From positions 20,114-84,113 of the forward strand of contig JAEUVZ010000023.1 in the NCBI GenBank assembly GCA_016786665.1: a stretch of 64,000 bases of DNA, written 5' to 3'. The notes beneath the pieces were generated by a model, which did not search any database, was not told where the DNA came from, and saw only the letters and a list, made by a program, of their open reading frames with translations. Below are positions 16,776 through 25,505 of this stretch, piece by piece. The translations under genes and the position numbers were made by a program. This stretch comes from Flavipsychrobacter sp. (GTDB lineage: Bacteria > Bacteroidota > Bacteroidia > Chitinophagales > Chitinophagaceae). How positions within the stretch are numbered: the stretch's first letter is position 1; each line of letters opens with the position of its first letter.

Positions 16776-17111
16776 ATGTCGCAGGTACGTGCTGATAGCT
16801 CGCTGACGCAGTTGATACTGGAGCAGCTAAAAAATGGGATAAGCAAAGACCATATTGCTGCCACCCTGAAGGACCAGGGACACGAGGACTATTTTGTGAA
16901 GGAACTGATACGTGAGACGGTAAAGCTGCGCGATGCACAGGCGCGCTCGCAGGGGCTCACCCTGATAGTGATAGGAGCCGTTCTGTGCTTTTTCAGTTGT
17001 GTCATTACGCTGTTCTCATCGGCTGGTTCGCAAAGTTTCAGCTTTGTACTCTATGGCCTCACTACGGCCGGCATACTGCTGATATTCGCCGGATTTACCA
17101 AAGTCTTTTAG
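16776..17111 (+). CDS. Small membrane protein, unknown function
   Basis: A 111-residue protein with a soluble N-terminal half (about 60 residues, helical, containing LILEQLKNGISKDHIAATLKDQG, which looks like a small helix-turn-helix-like or recognition helix segment) and two C-terminal transmembrane helices (LTLIVIGAVLCFFSCVITLF and FVLYGLTTAGILLIFAGF). No family was recognised. It ends four bases inside the 3' end of the convergent thioesterase gene. It lies downstream of a terminator, so it should have its own promoter, but none stands out. Confidence 0.65.
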   Translation: MSQVRADSSLTQLILEQLKNGISKDHIAATLKDQGHEDYFVKELIRETVKLRDAQARSQGLTLIVIGAVLCFFSCVITLFSSAGSQSFSFVLYGLTTAGILLIFAGFTKVF

Positions 17112-17545
17112 CCACCAGACAGGCAGCGCTTCAGCGCTTCGGTAAGCATATCTATTTTACGTTCCCGGTAGTTAAAGCAGAGCATCCCGGTTTTGGCATG
17201 GGCTATATCTTTTACTTCGTCTCCGCGTTGTGTACTGATGTGGTAGAGCAAATCGAACGAACGCTCGGTCAGCTCCTGCACATAAATATTAACTATTAGT
17301 TTATCACCGTAAAATGCCTCACCTTTGTAGGCGATGGCGACATCTGCCATTATGAGGCTGGTGCCCCCGGCGTTCAACTCGTCAAATCCCCATTGGGCAA
17401 GGGTTTGCATGCGGCTCTCATGAATAATGGACAACAAGGAATCATTACCTAAATGATTTCCATAATTTATATCAGAAATTCTAACAGGAATTACCGCTTG
17501 AAATAAGGGTTTTTCAGTTGGAAATTTTATTTTTACACGACCCAT
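17108..17545 (-). CDS. Acyl-CoA thioesterase, hot-dog fold (4HBT type)
   Basis: A 145-residue single hot-dog domain. The N-terminal signature RISDINYGNHLGNDSLLSIIHESRM has the aspartate and the [DN]xxGHxxN-like pattern of 4-hydroxybenzoyl-CoA/YbgC thioesterases; YKGEAFYGDKLIVNIYVQEL and the terminal MLCFNY are the following strands. It should hydrolyse an acyl-CoA in the cytoplasm; the acyl group cannot be told from sequence. It is divergent from the FAH-family gene, the two starts being only 20 bases apart, so promoters must overlap the coding ends. Confidence 0.85.
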   Translation of the reverse strand: MGRVKIKFPTEKPLFQAVIPVRISDINYGNHLGNDSLLSIIHESRMQTLAQWGFDELNAGGTSLIMADVAIAYKGEAFYGDKLIVNIYVQELTERSFDLLYHISTQRGDEVKDIAHAKTGMLCFNYRERKIDMLTEALKRCLSGG

Positions 17546-17565
17546 TTTTAATCACCAGTTTTTCT

Positions 17566-18177
17566 ATGAAAATAATCTGTATCGGACGAAATTACATCGA
17601 ACACGCGAAAGAACTTAAAAATGAGGTTCCGTCCGAGCCGGTGATCTTTATGAAGCCTAAGAGCGCGTTGCTCCTCCCGGAGAAACCGGTGTACTACCCG
17701 GAGTTTACCGACGACCTGCATTATGAATGCGAACTGGTGGTGCGCATTAATAAAAACGGCAAATACATACAGGAGCGTTTTGCTCGAAAATACTACAACG
17801 AAGTGACCGTGGGGCTTGACTTTACCGCACGCGACCTGCAGCAGAAACTGAAAGATAAAGGGCTTCCCTGGGAGATAGCTAAAGCATTTGACGCATCGGC
17901 GGCGGTAGGCAAATTTGTATCGCTGACACCGGAAAAGAATGTGCAGGAAATGAACTTTGAGCTGAAGCTGAATAACATGACCGTGCAAAACGGCAACACC
18001 GCCCAGATGATCTTCGGCGTTAACAAGATCATTGAGTACGCTTCTAAGTTCTTTACACTGAATATAGGCGACCTGATCTTTACCGGCACTCCCGCCGGGG
18101 TGGGCCCGGTAACGGTGTACGACAAACTGGAAGGCTACCTGGAAGGTGAGAAACTGCTGGAAGTGGATATACGCTGA
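17566..18177 (+). CDS. Fumarylacetoacetate hydrolase (FAH)-family enzyme, short form
   Basis: The start was placed at the ATG at 17566 because the conserved N-terminus MKIICIGRNYIEHAKEL begins there; the upstream in-frame ATG at 17518 lies within the thioesterase gene. The 203-residue product has the FAH metal-binding acidic set (HYECELVVRI near 60 and GLDFTARDLQ near 89-98), KAFDASAAVGKF and the terminal GDLIFTGTPAGVGPV. Short members include acylpyruvases, oxaloacetate decarboxylases and HpcE-type hydratases/isomerases. It is about half the length of true fumarylacetoacetases, so it is unlikely to complete the hmgA/hppD pathway at 34.7-37.2 kb, although this cannot be excluded. Confidence 0.88.
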   Translation: MKIICIGRNYIEHAKELKNEVPSEPVIFMKPKSALLLPEKPVYYPEFTDDLHYECELVVRINKNGKYIQERFARKYYNEVTVGLDFTARDLQQKLKDKGLPWEIAKAFDASAAVGKFVSLTPEKNVQEMNFELKLNNMTVQNGNTAQMIFGVNKIIEYASKFFTLNIGDLIFTGTPAGVGPVTVYDKLEGYLEGEKLLEVDIR

Positions 18178-18275
18178 TATCTTTCTTGTTATAGATATGT
18201 TATTACACCCGCCCGGCGGCAACAGCCTTTAGGCTTTATTTCTATCTTAGCGGGCAATAACAACCAAACAAAACA

Positions 18276-18743
18276 ATGAAACGTCTTCTTGCCGCAATCG
18301 CCCTGCTCTTATCGTTCCACGCGCAGGCGCAGAACAACCTGCTGGGCTGCATAGACCGCGACATGCGGGTACAGTCGGAAGAACTGAAACAATCCTTTAT
18401 CAGCAAAGGGCTTTCCGTATTTAAAGATGCGATGCTGAATATGGAGCCGGAAACCCCTGTACCGGTAATAATGCCGATGGTAAAAGGCAAGGTATATCAG
18501 CTGATATTTATAGCCAACAAAAACGCATCTAGGGTATCGCTCCAGATAATGGATGGCAATCATAAGAGCATTATTAATAAAGAGAACAAAAAAGGGAACG
18601 GTAACTACATTACCTATTCCTTTATACCCGATAAAACCGACGACTACATAATTGTAGTGCAGCAACGCTTCCGCGGACGCTCTTCCTGCGGCAGCCTCAC
18701 CCTGCTGGAAGACGCACCGAAAGACAAGCCGGCGGGCAAGTAG
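18276..18743 (+). CDS. Small secreted protein, unknown function
   Basis: A 155-residue protein with a signal peptide ([19 protein letters not shown]). The mature part has two cysteines (LLGCIDR and RSSCGSL) that could form a disulfide, and a beta-rich core ([47 protein letters not shown]). The fold may be a small beta sandwich of the kind found in C-terminal PPC-like domains, but I do not recognise a family. It ends 34 bases before ung, in the same direction. It probably acts in the periplasm or at the outer membrane. Confidence 0.7.
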   Translation: MKRLLAAIALLLSFHAQAQNNLLGCIDRDMRVQSEELKQSFISKGLSVFKDAMLNMEPETPVPVIMPMVKGKVYQLIFIANKNASRVSLQIMDGNHKSIINKENKKGNGNYITYSFIPDKTDDYIIVVQQRFRGRSSCGSLTLLEDAPKDKPAGK

Positions 18744-18777
18744 CCGTTTCCCGGCAGGGAAATCGTATTTTAGCGGC

Positions 18778-19449
18778 ATGGATGTACAGATAGAACAAAG
18801 CTGGAAAGAACCACTCCGGGGTGAATTCAACAAAGAGTATTTCCAAAGCATTGTGCACTTCCTGAAAGTAGAAAAGCAAGCCGGCAAGGTTATCTATCCG
18901 CCAGGGCCGCTTATCTTCAATGCCTTTAATACTACTCCCTTTACCAATGTGAAAGTGGTGATCATAGGCCAGGACCCTTACCATGGCGAAGGTCAGGCTA
19001 TGGGGCTGAGCTTTAGCGTACCCACCGGCGTAAAACCACCGCCATCGCTGGTAAACATCTACAAAGAACTGCGCGACGACCTTGGGATAGAGATACCCAA
19101 ACACGGCAACCTGGAAAAATGGGCGCGACAGGGCGTGCTGCTCCTCAACGCCGCGCTAACGGTGGAGGCCAACACCGCCAACGCTCACGCCGGCATAGGC
19201 TGGCATACCTTTACCGATGCTGTAATAAAAATCATATCCGATAAGCTGGAGGGAATTGTATTTATTTTGTGGGGTAACTTTGCCCGGAACAAAAAAGAAC
19301 TGATAGACAGCAGCAGGCATTTTGTACTGGAGTCTGCACACCCCTCTCCTTTTTCGGTAACGAAATTCCTAGGATGCCGCCACTTCAGCAAAACGAACGC
19401 ACTGCTGCAACAACAGGGCAAAACACCAATAGACTGGTCGCTCGATTAG
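18778..19449 (+). CDS. ung: Uracil-DNA glycosylase, family 1
   Basis: A 223-residue enzyme of standard length that removes uracil from DNA in base excision repair. Motifs: [20 protein letters not shown] (water-activating D66 at the GQDPYH site), [22 protein letters not shown] (uracil-binding region), [13 protein letters not shown], and AHPSPFSV with the catalytic histidine and the minor-groove loop. First gene of a tight operon: plsC-like follows after three bases and the DUF2520 gene three bases after that. The arrangement is compact but the functions are unrelated. Confidence 0.96.
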   Translation: MDVQIEQSWKEPLRGEFNKEYFQSIVHFLKVEKQAGKVIYPPGPLIFNAFNTTPFTNVKVVIIGQDPYHGEGQAMGLSFSVPTGVKPPPSLVNIYKELRDDLGIEIPKHGNLEKWARQGVLLLNAALTVEANTANAHAGIGWHTFTDAVIKIISDKLEGIVFILWGNFARNKKELIDSSRHFVLESAHPSPFSVTKFLGCRHFSKTNALLQQQGKTPIDWSLD

Positions 19450-19452
19450 CAT

Positions 19453-20202
19453 ATGAAGTATCTTAAAAACTTTTTAGGCCACCTCTACTTTTTCGTTGGC
19501 ATGTTGTTCTTCGTGGCAACCATGCTGGTGGTGTTTATTCCCATCTGGCTCATATCGCTGCTGCCGGAGCCTGCCTGCTCCCGGGCGCTGCATGTGGTAT
19601 TCAAAGGGTGGATGAGTTTCTTTATGCCCCTTGTTGGCTGTCCTATCATCCGCAAAGGCAAACAGCATTTTAAGAAAGGGGAAAACTACGTAGTGGTCAT
19701 CAACCACAATTCACTGGTGGATATACCCGTTTCATCGCCGTGGATACCGGGCCCTAACAAGACCCTGGCCAAAGTGGAAATGGCCCGCATTCCTGTTTTC
19801 GGGGTCATCTATAAGGCGGGCTCGGTACTGGTGAACCGTAAAAAAGAAAGCAGCCGGCGGGAGAGCTTTACCAAGATGCAGCAAATGCTGGAAATGGGCT
19901 TGCACCTTTGCCTCTACCCTGAGGGAACCCGGAACAAAACATCGGAGCCCCTGCAGCCCTTCTTCGACGGGGCGTTCAAAACGGCTATACTGGCGCAAAA
20001 GCCCATAATGCCGGGGGTTATCTTCAACACGGGCAAAATACTACCGCACTATAAGAAATTCTGGGCGCGCCCCTGCCCTATCTATTTTCATTTCCTGGAA
20101 CCCATCAGCACTACCGGCCTTACCCTGAACGACACACAGGTATTGAAAGAAAGGGTACACAATGTGATGAAAAATTATTATGTTGGCAGGCTCAACTCCT
20201 AA
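19453..20202 (+). CDS. plsC: 1-acyl-sn-glycerol-3-phosphate acyltransferase (PlsC-like)
   Basis: A 249-residue membrane-associated acyltransferase. An N-terminal transmembrane segment (HLYFFVGMLFFVATMLVVFIPIWLI) is followed by block I VVINHNSLVDIP (catalytic H-x4-D), block II AGSVLVNRKK and block III LYPEGTRNKTSE. The family makes phosphatidic acid by acylating lysophosphatidic acid at the inner membrane. Related family members acylate ornithine lipids or lysophospholipids, so the substrate is inferred. Middle gene of the ung-plsC-DUF2520 operon, with three-base spacers on each side. Confidence 0.88.
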   Translation: MKYLKNFLGHLYFFVGMLFFVATMLVVFIPIWLISLLPEPACSRALHVVFKGWMSFFMPLVGCPIIRKGKQHFKKGENYVVVINHNSLVDIPVSSPWIPGPNKTLAKVEMARIPVFGVIYKAGSVLVNRKKESSRRESFTKMQQMLEMGLHLCLYPEGTRNKTSEPLQPFFDGAFKTAILAQKPIMPGVIFNTGKILPHYKKFWARPCPIYFHFLEPISTTGLTLNDTQVLKERVHNVMKNYYVGRLNS

Positions 20203-20205
20203 GCT

Positions 20206-20979
20206 ATGACCTACAGTATCATTGGCACCGGCAACATGGCCTGGTTCCTGGTAAAAAGACTGAAAACAGCGGGACACCAATGCGATGGCATATGGGGGCG
20301 CAACCCTGCTACCATGAAAGCGCTGGCCGCCGAAATGAACGTAAACGCCTACAAAAGCATTGGCAAGATAGCCGATGGAGAAGTAGACATTTGCTTTGTG
20401 GCCGTACCCGACCATGAAATAAAAAGTGTGGTGAGCGCTCTCTCGTTTGAAAAAACCGTACTGGCTCATACAGCCGGCTCCATGGACCTGGAAGTGCTGA
20501 GCGAACACGCCAAAGACTGCGCGGTACTGTGGCCGGTGTACTCCATCACCCGGAACAACATACCCGACCACCGCGACATACCTACGGCCTGGGAAGCGGG
20601 CAGCGCCAAAGCACAGCGCTTTGTGAGCACGATAGGCCACAGCATTACCGACAACCTCTTTGAAGCCAACCTGGAAAAGCGCCAGTGGCTGCACCTGTCG
20701 GCAGTAGTGGGCAATAATTTTATCAATCACCTGGTGGCTATCTGCGACCAGATATGCGCGGAACGCGACCTGCCCGCCGAGGCGCTGCAGCCCATCATCC
20801 ACCAGACTTTTGAGCGGCTGAAGAACTCCGCCCGGGCTCGCGACCTGCAAACCGGGCCCGCCCGCCGGGGAGATGCCGAGGTGCTGGAGCGCCAGGAGGC
20901 CCTGCTGGAAGCCCATCCCGAGTGGCAGGATGTTTACCGCGCGCTCAGTAGGTCTATAGAAAAGATGTATGACGTATAA
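20206..20979 (+). CDS. Rossmann-fold DUF2520-type oxidoreductase-like protein
   Basis: A 257-residue protein with an N-terminal NAD(P)-binding motif (YSIIGTGNMAWFL, GxGxxA-like), WGRNPAT, and CFVAVPDHEIKSVV, followed by an all-helical C-terminal dimer domain from about 145 (WLHLSAVVGNNFINHLVAICDQIC ... LQPIIHQTFE ... ARDLQTGPARRGD). The TGPARRGD motif is characteristic of DUF2520 proteins, relatives of pyrroline-5-carboxylate and 6-phosphogluconate dehydrogenases. The substrate is unknown; some relatives have been discussed in coenzyme A or ketopantoate reduction, which I cannot support here. Last gene of the ung operon. Confidence 0.85.
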   Translation: MTYSIIGTGNMAWFLVKRLKTAGHQCDGIWGRNPATMKALAAEMNVNAYKSIGKIADGEVDICFVAVPDHEIKSVVSALSFEKTVLAHTAGSMDLEVLSEHAKDCAVLWPVYSITRNNIPDHRDIPTAWEAGSAKAQRFVSTIGHSITDNLFEANLEKRQWLHLSAVVGNNFINHLVAICDQICAERDLPAEALQPIIHQTFERLKNSARARDLQTGPARRGDAEVLERQEALLEAHPEWQDVYRALSRSIEKMYDV

Positions 20980-21003
20980 TGGGGCAAAAACCCTGCAATG
21001 ACG

Positions 21004-21011
21004 TACCTTTG
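21004..21011 (+). promoter_or_regulatory. -7 element upstream of the ferredoxin gene
   Basis: TACCTTTG matches TAnnTTTG and lies 21 bases before the ferredoxin ATG. No clear TTTG is present at -33, so the match rests on the -7 element alone. Confidence 0.4.
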
Positions 21012-21032
21012 CGCCTGTAAATTTCAGCTTAC

Positions 21033-21368
21033 ATGTATAATATCAAGTTCAAGTTCGAGCAAAAAGGGCTCGAGCCTGTCACCATAGAGAATGTATTACC
21101 CGGCGACAGCCTCCTGGAAATAGCCATGGAGAACAACATAGAACTCCACCACAACTGCGGAATGGTTTGCGCGTGCAGCACCTGCCATATATACCTGGAA
21201 AAGGGAGAACAATTTGTACCGGAGATATCGGACAAGGAAGAAGATTTTATCGACCGCGCCCGCAATCCTAAACTGCACTCCCGCCTGGGCTGCCAGTGTA
21301 TACTGCAGGAAGGCAGCGGAGAAATAGAACTCACCGTTCCCGACCAGTCGCTGATACACGGGGAGTAA
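21033..21368 (+). CDS. fdx: Adrenodoxin-type 2Fe-2S ferredoxin
   Basis: A 111-residue protein with the vertebrate/bacterial-type ferredoxin cluster motif C-x5-C-x2-C...C visible in NCGMVCACSTCHIYLEKGE and LGCQC. The C-terminal RLGCQCILQEGSGEIELTVPDQ is typical of isc-associated Fdx. It carries electrons, probably to iron-sulfur cluster assembly, and is followed 41 bases later by iscX, another isc-linked gene. No other isc or suf genes are in the window. An extra cysteine lies inside the first C-x5-C span. Confidence 0.9.
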   Translation: MYNIKFKFEQKGLEPVTIENVLPGDSLLEIAMENNIELHHNCGMVCACSTCHIYLEKGEQFVPEISDKEEDFIDRARNPKLHSRLGCQCILQEGSGEIELTVPDQSLIHGE

Positions 21369-21409
21369 TGACTTATCACTTACTACTTAAAGACTAAAGA
21401 CCAACGAAC

Positions 21410-21649
21410 ATGAGCCATTACGAGCCTCCTATAAAATGGAATGATTACGAAGATATAGCTATGAAGCTATACGAACGCTTTGGCGATGAATATGGCGAAA
21501 GCCAGATATACCGCGTACGTTTTACGCAGTTGCTGGAGTGGGTGCTGGAGATACCCAACTTTGAAGGCACCCGCGAGCAATGCAACGAAGGCCACCTGGA
21601 AATGATACAGAGCAGCTGGGTGTACGAATGGCGTGATAACCAAAACTAA
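21410..21649 (+). CDS. iscX: Iron-sulfur cluster assembly adaptor IscX
   Basis: A 79-residue acidic protein matching IscX (YfhJ): WNDYEDIAMKLYERFGDEYGE, the central FTQLLEWVLEIPNFEG and the terminal LEMIQSSWVYEWRD. IscX binds IscS and iron and tunes cluster assembly; the acidic patch (D, E residues around 10-30) is the proposed iron site. It sits between the ferredoxin and kdsC genes in one direction; the ferredoxin-iscX pairing mirrors the order fdx-iscX of gammaproteobacterial isc operons. Confidence 0.9.
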   Translation: MSHYEPPIKWNDYEDIAMKLYERFGDEYGESQIYRVRFTQLLEWVLEIPNFEGTREQCNEGHLEMIQSSWVYEWRDNQN

Positions 21650-21653
21650 AGGT

Positions 21654-22160
21654 ATGAACATACTGGAACTCTTCGCCCCCATACGCACCTTTGTACTGGA
21701 TGTAGATGGCGTACTCACCAACGGGTCGCTGCTGGCAACGGAAGACGGCCAGCTACTGCGCAGTATGAACATCAAAGACGGATATGCCATACAGCTAGCC
21801 ATAAAAAAGGGCTACAAAGTATGGATACTCTCCGGTGCTAAATCGGAAGGCGTGCGCCTGCGCCTGCAAAAGCTGGGAGTGAAAGATGTACACATAGGCA
21901 TAGAAACCAAAAAAGAACTGCTGCAGGATATCGCCCTCAGCTCCGCTACCAGCTATGAGAGCGTTCTCTACATGGGCGATGACATACCCGACTATGCCGC
22001 TATGCAGCTATGCGGCCTACCCTGCTGCCCCGCCGACGCGGCCCCTGAAATTAAAAGCATTGCCCGGTACATATCTCCCCTCAAAGGCGGCGAAGGCTGC
22101 GTACGCGATGTAATAGAAAAAGTCCTGAAACTGAATGGGGACTGGGATTTGCCAGTGTAG
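21654..22160 (+). CDS. kdsC: 3-deoxy-D-manno-octulosonate 8-phosphate phosphatase (HAD family)
   Basis: The start was put at ATG 21654, four bases after the iscX stop; the upstream in-frame start lies inside iscX. The 168-residue protein is a capless HAD phosphatase: motif I LDVDGVLTNGSL (nucleophile and second Asp), motif II WILSGAKSEGVRLRLQKLGV, the lysine in HIGIETKKELL, and motif III VLYMGDDIPDYAAM. The length and the small tetrameric type match KdsC, which releases Kdo from Kdo-8-phosphate for the LPS inner core. Related nucleotide or sugar phosphatases cannot be wholly excluded. Confidence 0.88.
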   Translation: MNILELFAPIRTFVLDVDGVLTNGSLLATEDGQLLRSMNIKDGYAIQLAIKKGYKVWILSGAKSEGVRLRLQKLGVKDVHIGIETKKELLQDIALSSATSYESVLYMGDDIPDYAAMQLCGLPCCPADAAPEIKSIARYISPLKGGEGCVRDVIEKVLKLNGDWDLPV

Positions 22161-22270
22161 AGTATTAAGGAACTATACTGAATAGTTACTTTAGTCGGCG
22201 TTAAAAATTATCCACATCGGTAAAACATCTTATAAACCTACATTATATTGTGTGCCACAAAACACACTAT

Positions 22271-24004
22271 ATGATCCGCCCACTCATCCACATCGGAGCC
22301 TTGATTCTTTCATCTCTATTATTTATGCTTTCCGCCTGCAGTCGTAACGACCAGGACGGAGGTTTCAGTTACAAGCTTTTACCAGTAGAAAAGGATGGTA
22401 AATACGGTTATATAGACCACGAGGGTAAATGGATAATTAACCCACAATTTAAAGATGCATACCCTTTTTCTGATGGGCTCGCTCTCGTTCAAGGGAGTGA
22501 TGACAAATATGGCTACATAGATGATAACGGGCGCTACGTTATTAACCCGCAGTATGTAGGAGCAACAAACTTTTCGGAGGGAACGGCGATAGTAGTTTCA
22601 GAGAATGGCTACCCAACTTGTATAGACGAGAAAGGAATAACAAAATTTACGCTGAAAGAGGCTGAATTGGCAAGCAACTTTAAAGAAGGTTTGGCATGGG
22701 TGTTGGTTGGCGATAAGTATGGATACATTGACAAAGCAGGAAAAATGGTGGTGTCGCCACAGTTTGATGATGTAGGATTCTTTTCCGGCGGCCTCGCCAC
22801 CTACGCAATAAAGAAAGCCGATGACAGTACAAAAAAGATCTGGGGGTTCATTGACAAGAAAGGTAAAATCGTGGTAACAGCACAATTTGCCATTCTGAGT
22901 GAACTGAAAGAAGGTATCGCCTACGCTTCTACAGACGGCGAAAAATATGGATATGTAGACAAGAAAGGGGCATATGTTATTAACCCTCAATTTGACGACG
23001 CCCATCTTTTTAATGATGGCTTGGCTAGTGCAAAGCAAGGTGAGAATTGGGGCTATATTGATGAGAAAGGTAAGTGGGTTATCAATCCGCAATTCGAACG
23101 AGGGGGCTGCTTCCTTGATGGCATAGCAGCCGTTCGCTCCGGAAAGGAAAATTGGGGCTATATTGATAAAAAAGGTAAATACCTGATAAATCCACAGTTT
23201 AAAGGTGCCGAAAGTTTTCATGCGGGGGTTGCACTTGTCGCTTCTGGCAAACAGATAGGCATTATTTCGAAGGATGGAAAGTATAAAGCTAATCCGCAGT
23301 TTGACGGCGCCTGGGGAAGCTACAGTTTTGATTTTTACCCTGAATATAACCCGACTAATAAAAGTGCCGTTCGGTCAGACTTCTTTGATGGAAGTGCATT
23401 CAGCAAAGCTGTCATAGGTGCTGTGAAAGAAGGAACCGGACTACGCGGCCTTAACGGGAACACTACTTTTGCGATGCTAAAGCCTATGCTATCTGCAGGC
23501 ACCGAACCCCGCCCCTACACTAACGAGCTAAAAGATTTTGCAGACATCACTATTGCCGACGGGATAGAAATATCACAGTCAGAGTATTCCTTTGAAAGTG
23601 ATCTGCAGCAGTATTCTTCCGGGTACTTTACAGGGTATTACGATTATGTACCGGGCGGCTACTACACCAATCAAAATAATAAACTTACTAGTGTCGCATA
23701 TCTCATAAGCCTTGACAAATGGGGAAAAACTAAAGACAAGGCGCTGAAGATGGCTGCCGCAATAAAAGAGGAGCTCATAAAACAGTGCAGGGTTAGTGAA
23801 ACAGCTAATGAAAATAACAGCTCCGAACGAAGCCGGACGGTAATACCGGATATCATTAAAAGTACCAATTCTGAAATACTAACCGCTTGGTTCTTATACG
23901 GAGAAAAGTGCCAATATATGCTCATCACCAATAAAGACGATAATACCATACTAATAAAAGCTGTTTTCAGCGATGGTAAATCATATATGCCTAAAGGCGG
24001 TTAA
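22271..24004 (+). CDS. WG-repeat lipoprotein
   Basis: Start set at ATG 22271 because it opens a lipoprotein signal ending LFMLSAC. The 577-residue protein has about nine WG repeats of roughly 40-45 residues between 35 and 355, each with a core like YGYIDKKGKWVINPQF and a SEGLA-type turn. The third copy is degenerate (YPTCIDEKG) and the last reads IGIISKDGK. The C-terminal 215 residues have no repeat and include a tyrosine/glycine-rich patch (SGYFTGYYDYVPGGYY). WG repeats form beta-propeller-like solenoids thought to mediate protein contacts; the function is unknown. AT-richer than its neighbours. Confidence 0.88.
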   Translation: MIRPLIHIGALILSSLLFMLSACSRNDQDGGFSYKLLPVEKDGKYGYIDHEGKWIINPQFKDAYPFSDGLALVQGSDDKYGYIDDNGRYVINPQYVGATNFSEGTAIVVSENGYPTCIDEKGITKFTLKEAELASNFKEGLAWVLVGDKYGYIDKAGKMVVSPQFDDVGFFSGGLATYAIKKADDSTKKIWGFIDKKGKIVVTAQFAILSELKEGIAYASTDGEKYGYVDKKGAYVINPQFDDAHLFNDGLASAKQGENWGYIDEKGKWVINPQFERGGCFLDGIAAVRSGKENWGYIDKKGKYLINPQFKGAESFHAGVALVASGKQIGIISKDGKYKANPQFDGAWGSYSFDFYPEYNPTNKSAVRSDFFDGSAFSKAVIGAVKEGTGLRGLNGNTTFAMLKPMLSAGTEPRPYTNELKDFADITIADGIEISQSEYSFESDLQQYSSGYFTGYYDYVPGGYYTNQNNKLTSVAYLISLDKWGKTKDKALKMAAAIKEELIKQCRVSETANENNSSERSRTVIPDIIKSTNSEILTAWFLYGEKCQYMLITNKDDNTILIKAVFSDGKSYMPKGG

Positions 24005-24032
24005 CGTCACTTTTGTTGTAGTAGCACTCCCC

Positions 24033-24596
24033 CTACACCTCCAAACTACCCCTGAATGCGCGCGCACCGTAGTAGGATTCAGCGCCGTTGTGATAGGTAA
24101 AGACGTGGTTGAAGCGCCGGTCGCAGAAGATGGCGCCACCCAATTTCCGAATAGAAGCCGGTGTCAGTACCCAACTGGAGGTTTTCAGGTCAAATTCGCC
24201 TAGCTCCTGTAGTGCGCGGTATTGTTCCTCGGTCAGTATTTCCACACCCATTTCCATGGCCATATTTATGGCGCTATCCTTCGGCTTGTGCTCCTTCCGA
24301 GATTCCAGCGCTTCATGGTCGTAGCAAATGCTGCGGCGGCCTTTGGGGCTCTCCGGGGCACAGTCGTAAAAGGTACATACCCCTTTCTTTTTATCGTAAG
24401 CTACTACGTCGGGTTCTCCTCCGGTCAGTTCCATTTCGTTCAGCGACCAGAGTTTCGCCGGGTTGGCTTCCAGGCGGGCCTGCACATCACTCCAACTGAC
24501 GCCTTTATGCCGCTGCATATTCTTTTCAAAGCGCATCTTCAGTATTTGCAGTAGTTCCGCGCTCTGCGACGCAGTAAGTTTCTTTTTAGCACTCAT
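24033..24596 (-). CDS. DUF4256 protein
   Basis: A 187-residue soluble protein: LLQILKMRFEKNMQRHKGVSW near the start, LWSLNEMELTGGEPDVV, FYDCAPESPKGRRSICYD (cysteines and basic residues that may be functional), and FCDRRFNHVFTYHNGAESYYGARAFRG at the end. This is the DUF4256 pattern as I remember it; no biochemical function is known to me. It is the last gene of a four-gene unit with ArsR, SRPBCC and DoxX genes. That recurring neighbourhood suggests a stress or solvent-response role, which is inference. Confidence 0.85.
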   Translation of the reverse strand: MSAKKKLTASQSAELLQILKMRFEKNMQRHKGVSWSDVQARLEANPAKLWSLNEMELTGGEPDVVAYDKKKGVCTFYDCAPESPKGRRSICYDHEALESRKEHKPKDSAINMAMEMGVEILTEEQYRALQELGEFDLKTSSWVLTPASIRKLGGAIFCDRRFNHVFTYHNGAESYYGARAFRGSLEV

Positions 24597-24653
24597 AGCA
24601 TTTTTGTATTAATGGTGTACTATTTTGTTTTTTATTTCAATCAGGTAATCAAT

Positions 24654-25031
24654 TTAGCTACCGGCCAACCGCCTGCCCGCCGGGCGGAAATACCAGGAAA
24701 CGACCGTAAGCACTACCAGCAGTACCAGCGGCAAGCTTTTGGTTACCGGGTCGCCTACCGCTATATGCGAACAGATGGCACCGGAAGCTACAAAGAAAAA
24801 TCCGGCATAGGCCCACTCTTTCAGCCGGCTAAACCCTGGCAGTAGCACGGCAACAGTACCCAGCACCTTCCAGGTGCCGATAATGGTAAGGATATAGCCC
24901 GGGTAGCCCAGGCGGACGATCTCACGTAATTCCTCTTCCATAGGTATCAACTGCACTATTCCGGTGGAGAGCATACCCAGTGATAGCCATACGGTAGCTA
25001 TCCAATAGATAATCTTGTTTCGTTTATTCAT
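24654..25031 (-). CDS. DoxX-like membrane protein
   Basis: The start at 25031 was chosen because upstream residues overlap the SRPBCC gene and are not membrane-like. The 125-residue protein has four predicted transmembrane helices (IIYWIATVWLSLGMLSTGIVQLI, YILTIIGTWKVLGTVAVLL, WAYAGFFFVASGAICSHIA, SLPLVLLVVLTVVSWYF) and the LGTVAVLLPGFSRLKEWAYAGFFF motif of the DoxX/DoxD-like family. In several operons such proteins accompany ArsR and SRPBCC genes; the activity is not established. It begins 11 bases after the SRPBCC gene ends. Confidence 0.85.
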   Translation of the reverse strand: MNKRNKIIYWIATVWLSLGMLSTGIVQLIPMEEELREIVRLGYPGYILTIIGTWKVLGTVAVLLPGFSRLKEWAYAGFFFVASGAICSHIAVGDPVTKSLPLVLLVVLTVVSWYFRPAGRRLAGS

Positions 25032-25042
25032 GGTGGCCCCTT

Positions 25043-25501
25043 TTAGTTGGTCATTATTTGCTGCAAACGGTCGTGTGCCATGTTGATCCCCCATTCAAAA
25101 GGCATTTGCAACAACTGGTCGCGAATCGCTGCAGAACGATAGACTACATGCATCGTCAGTTTGCTGGCATCATCCCCCAGCGACTCAAATTCCAGGAATT
25201 CCAATTGCACGTCGAAAGGTGTACCCTCCATTTCAAAAGTCCGCGTGATCTTCTGGCCCGGTACAAATTCATGAATTGTTCCGCTAAAAAGGTGTTTGTT
25301 GCCTTTGGGGTCGGCAGTTTCAAACAGGTAACTACCATGTTTACGGCAGTCCAGCTTCACCACACGGGTGCCCATCCATTGCTCCACCAGTCCGGCTTCT
25401 TCGTAGGCTTTAAAAAGCAGGGATACCGGCAGGTCGAACTCCCGGGTAATCACCAGTTCCTGCCGGCCGGGCTCGGCGTGTAATTTAGTCTTGCGTTCCA
25501 T
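25043..25501 (-). CDS. SRPBCC (AHSA1-type) START-like domain protein
   Basis: A 152-residue protein with the AHSA1/SRPBCC signature: ITREFDLPVSLLFKAYEEAGLVEQWMG at the N-terminus, a beta core (GSYLFETADPKGNKHLFSGTI), and a C-terminal helix closing the hydrophobic cavity (AIRDQLLQMPFEWGINMAHDRLQQIM). Such proteins bind a hydrophobic ligand; specific substrates are mostly unknown. The ArsR gene is directly upstream (four-base gap) and the DoxX gene downstream, so it is part of the autoregulated unit controlled by the operators at 25836-25878. Confidence 0.87.
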   Translation of the reverse strand: MERKTKLHAEPGRQELVITREFDLPVSLLFKAYEEAGLVEQWMGTRVVKLDCRKHGSYLFETADPKGNKHLFSGTIHEFVPGQKITRTFEMEGTPFDVQLEFLEFESLGDDASKLTMHVVYRSAAIRDQLLQMPFEWGINMAHDRLQQIMTN

Positions 25502-25505
25502 TAGC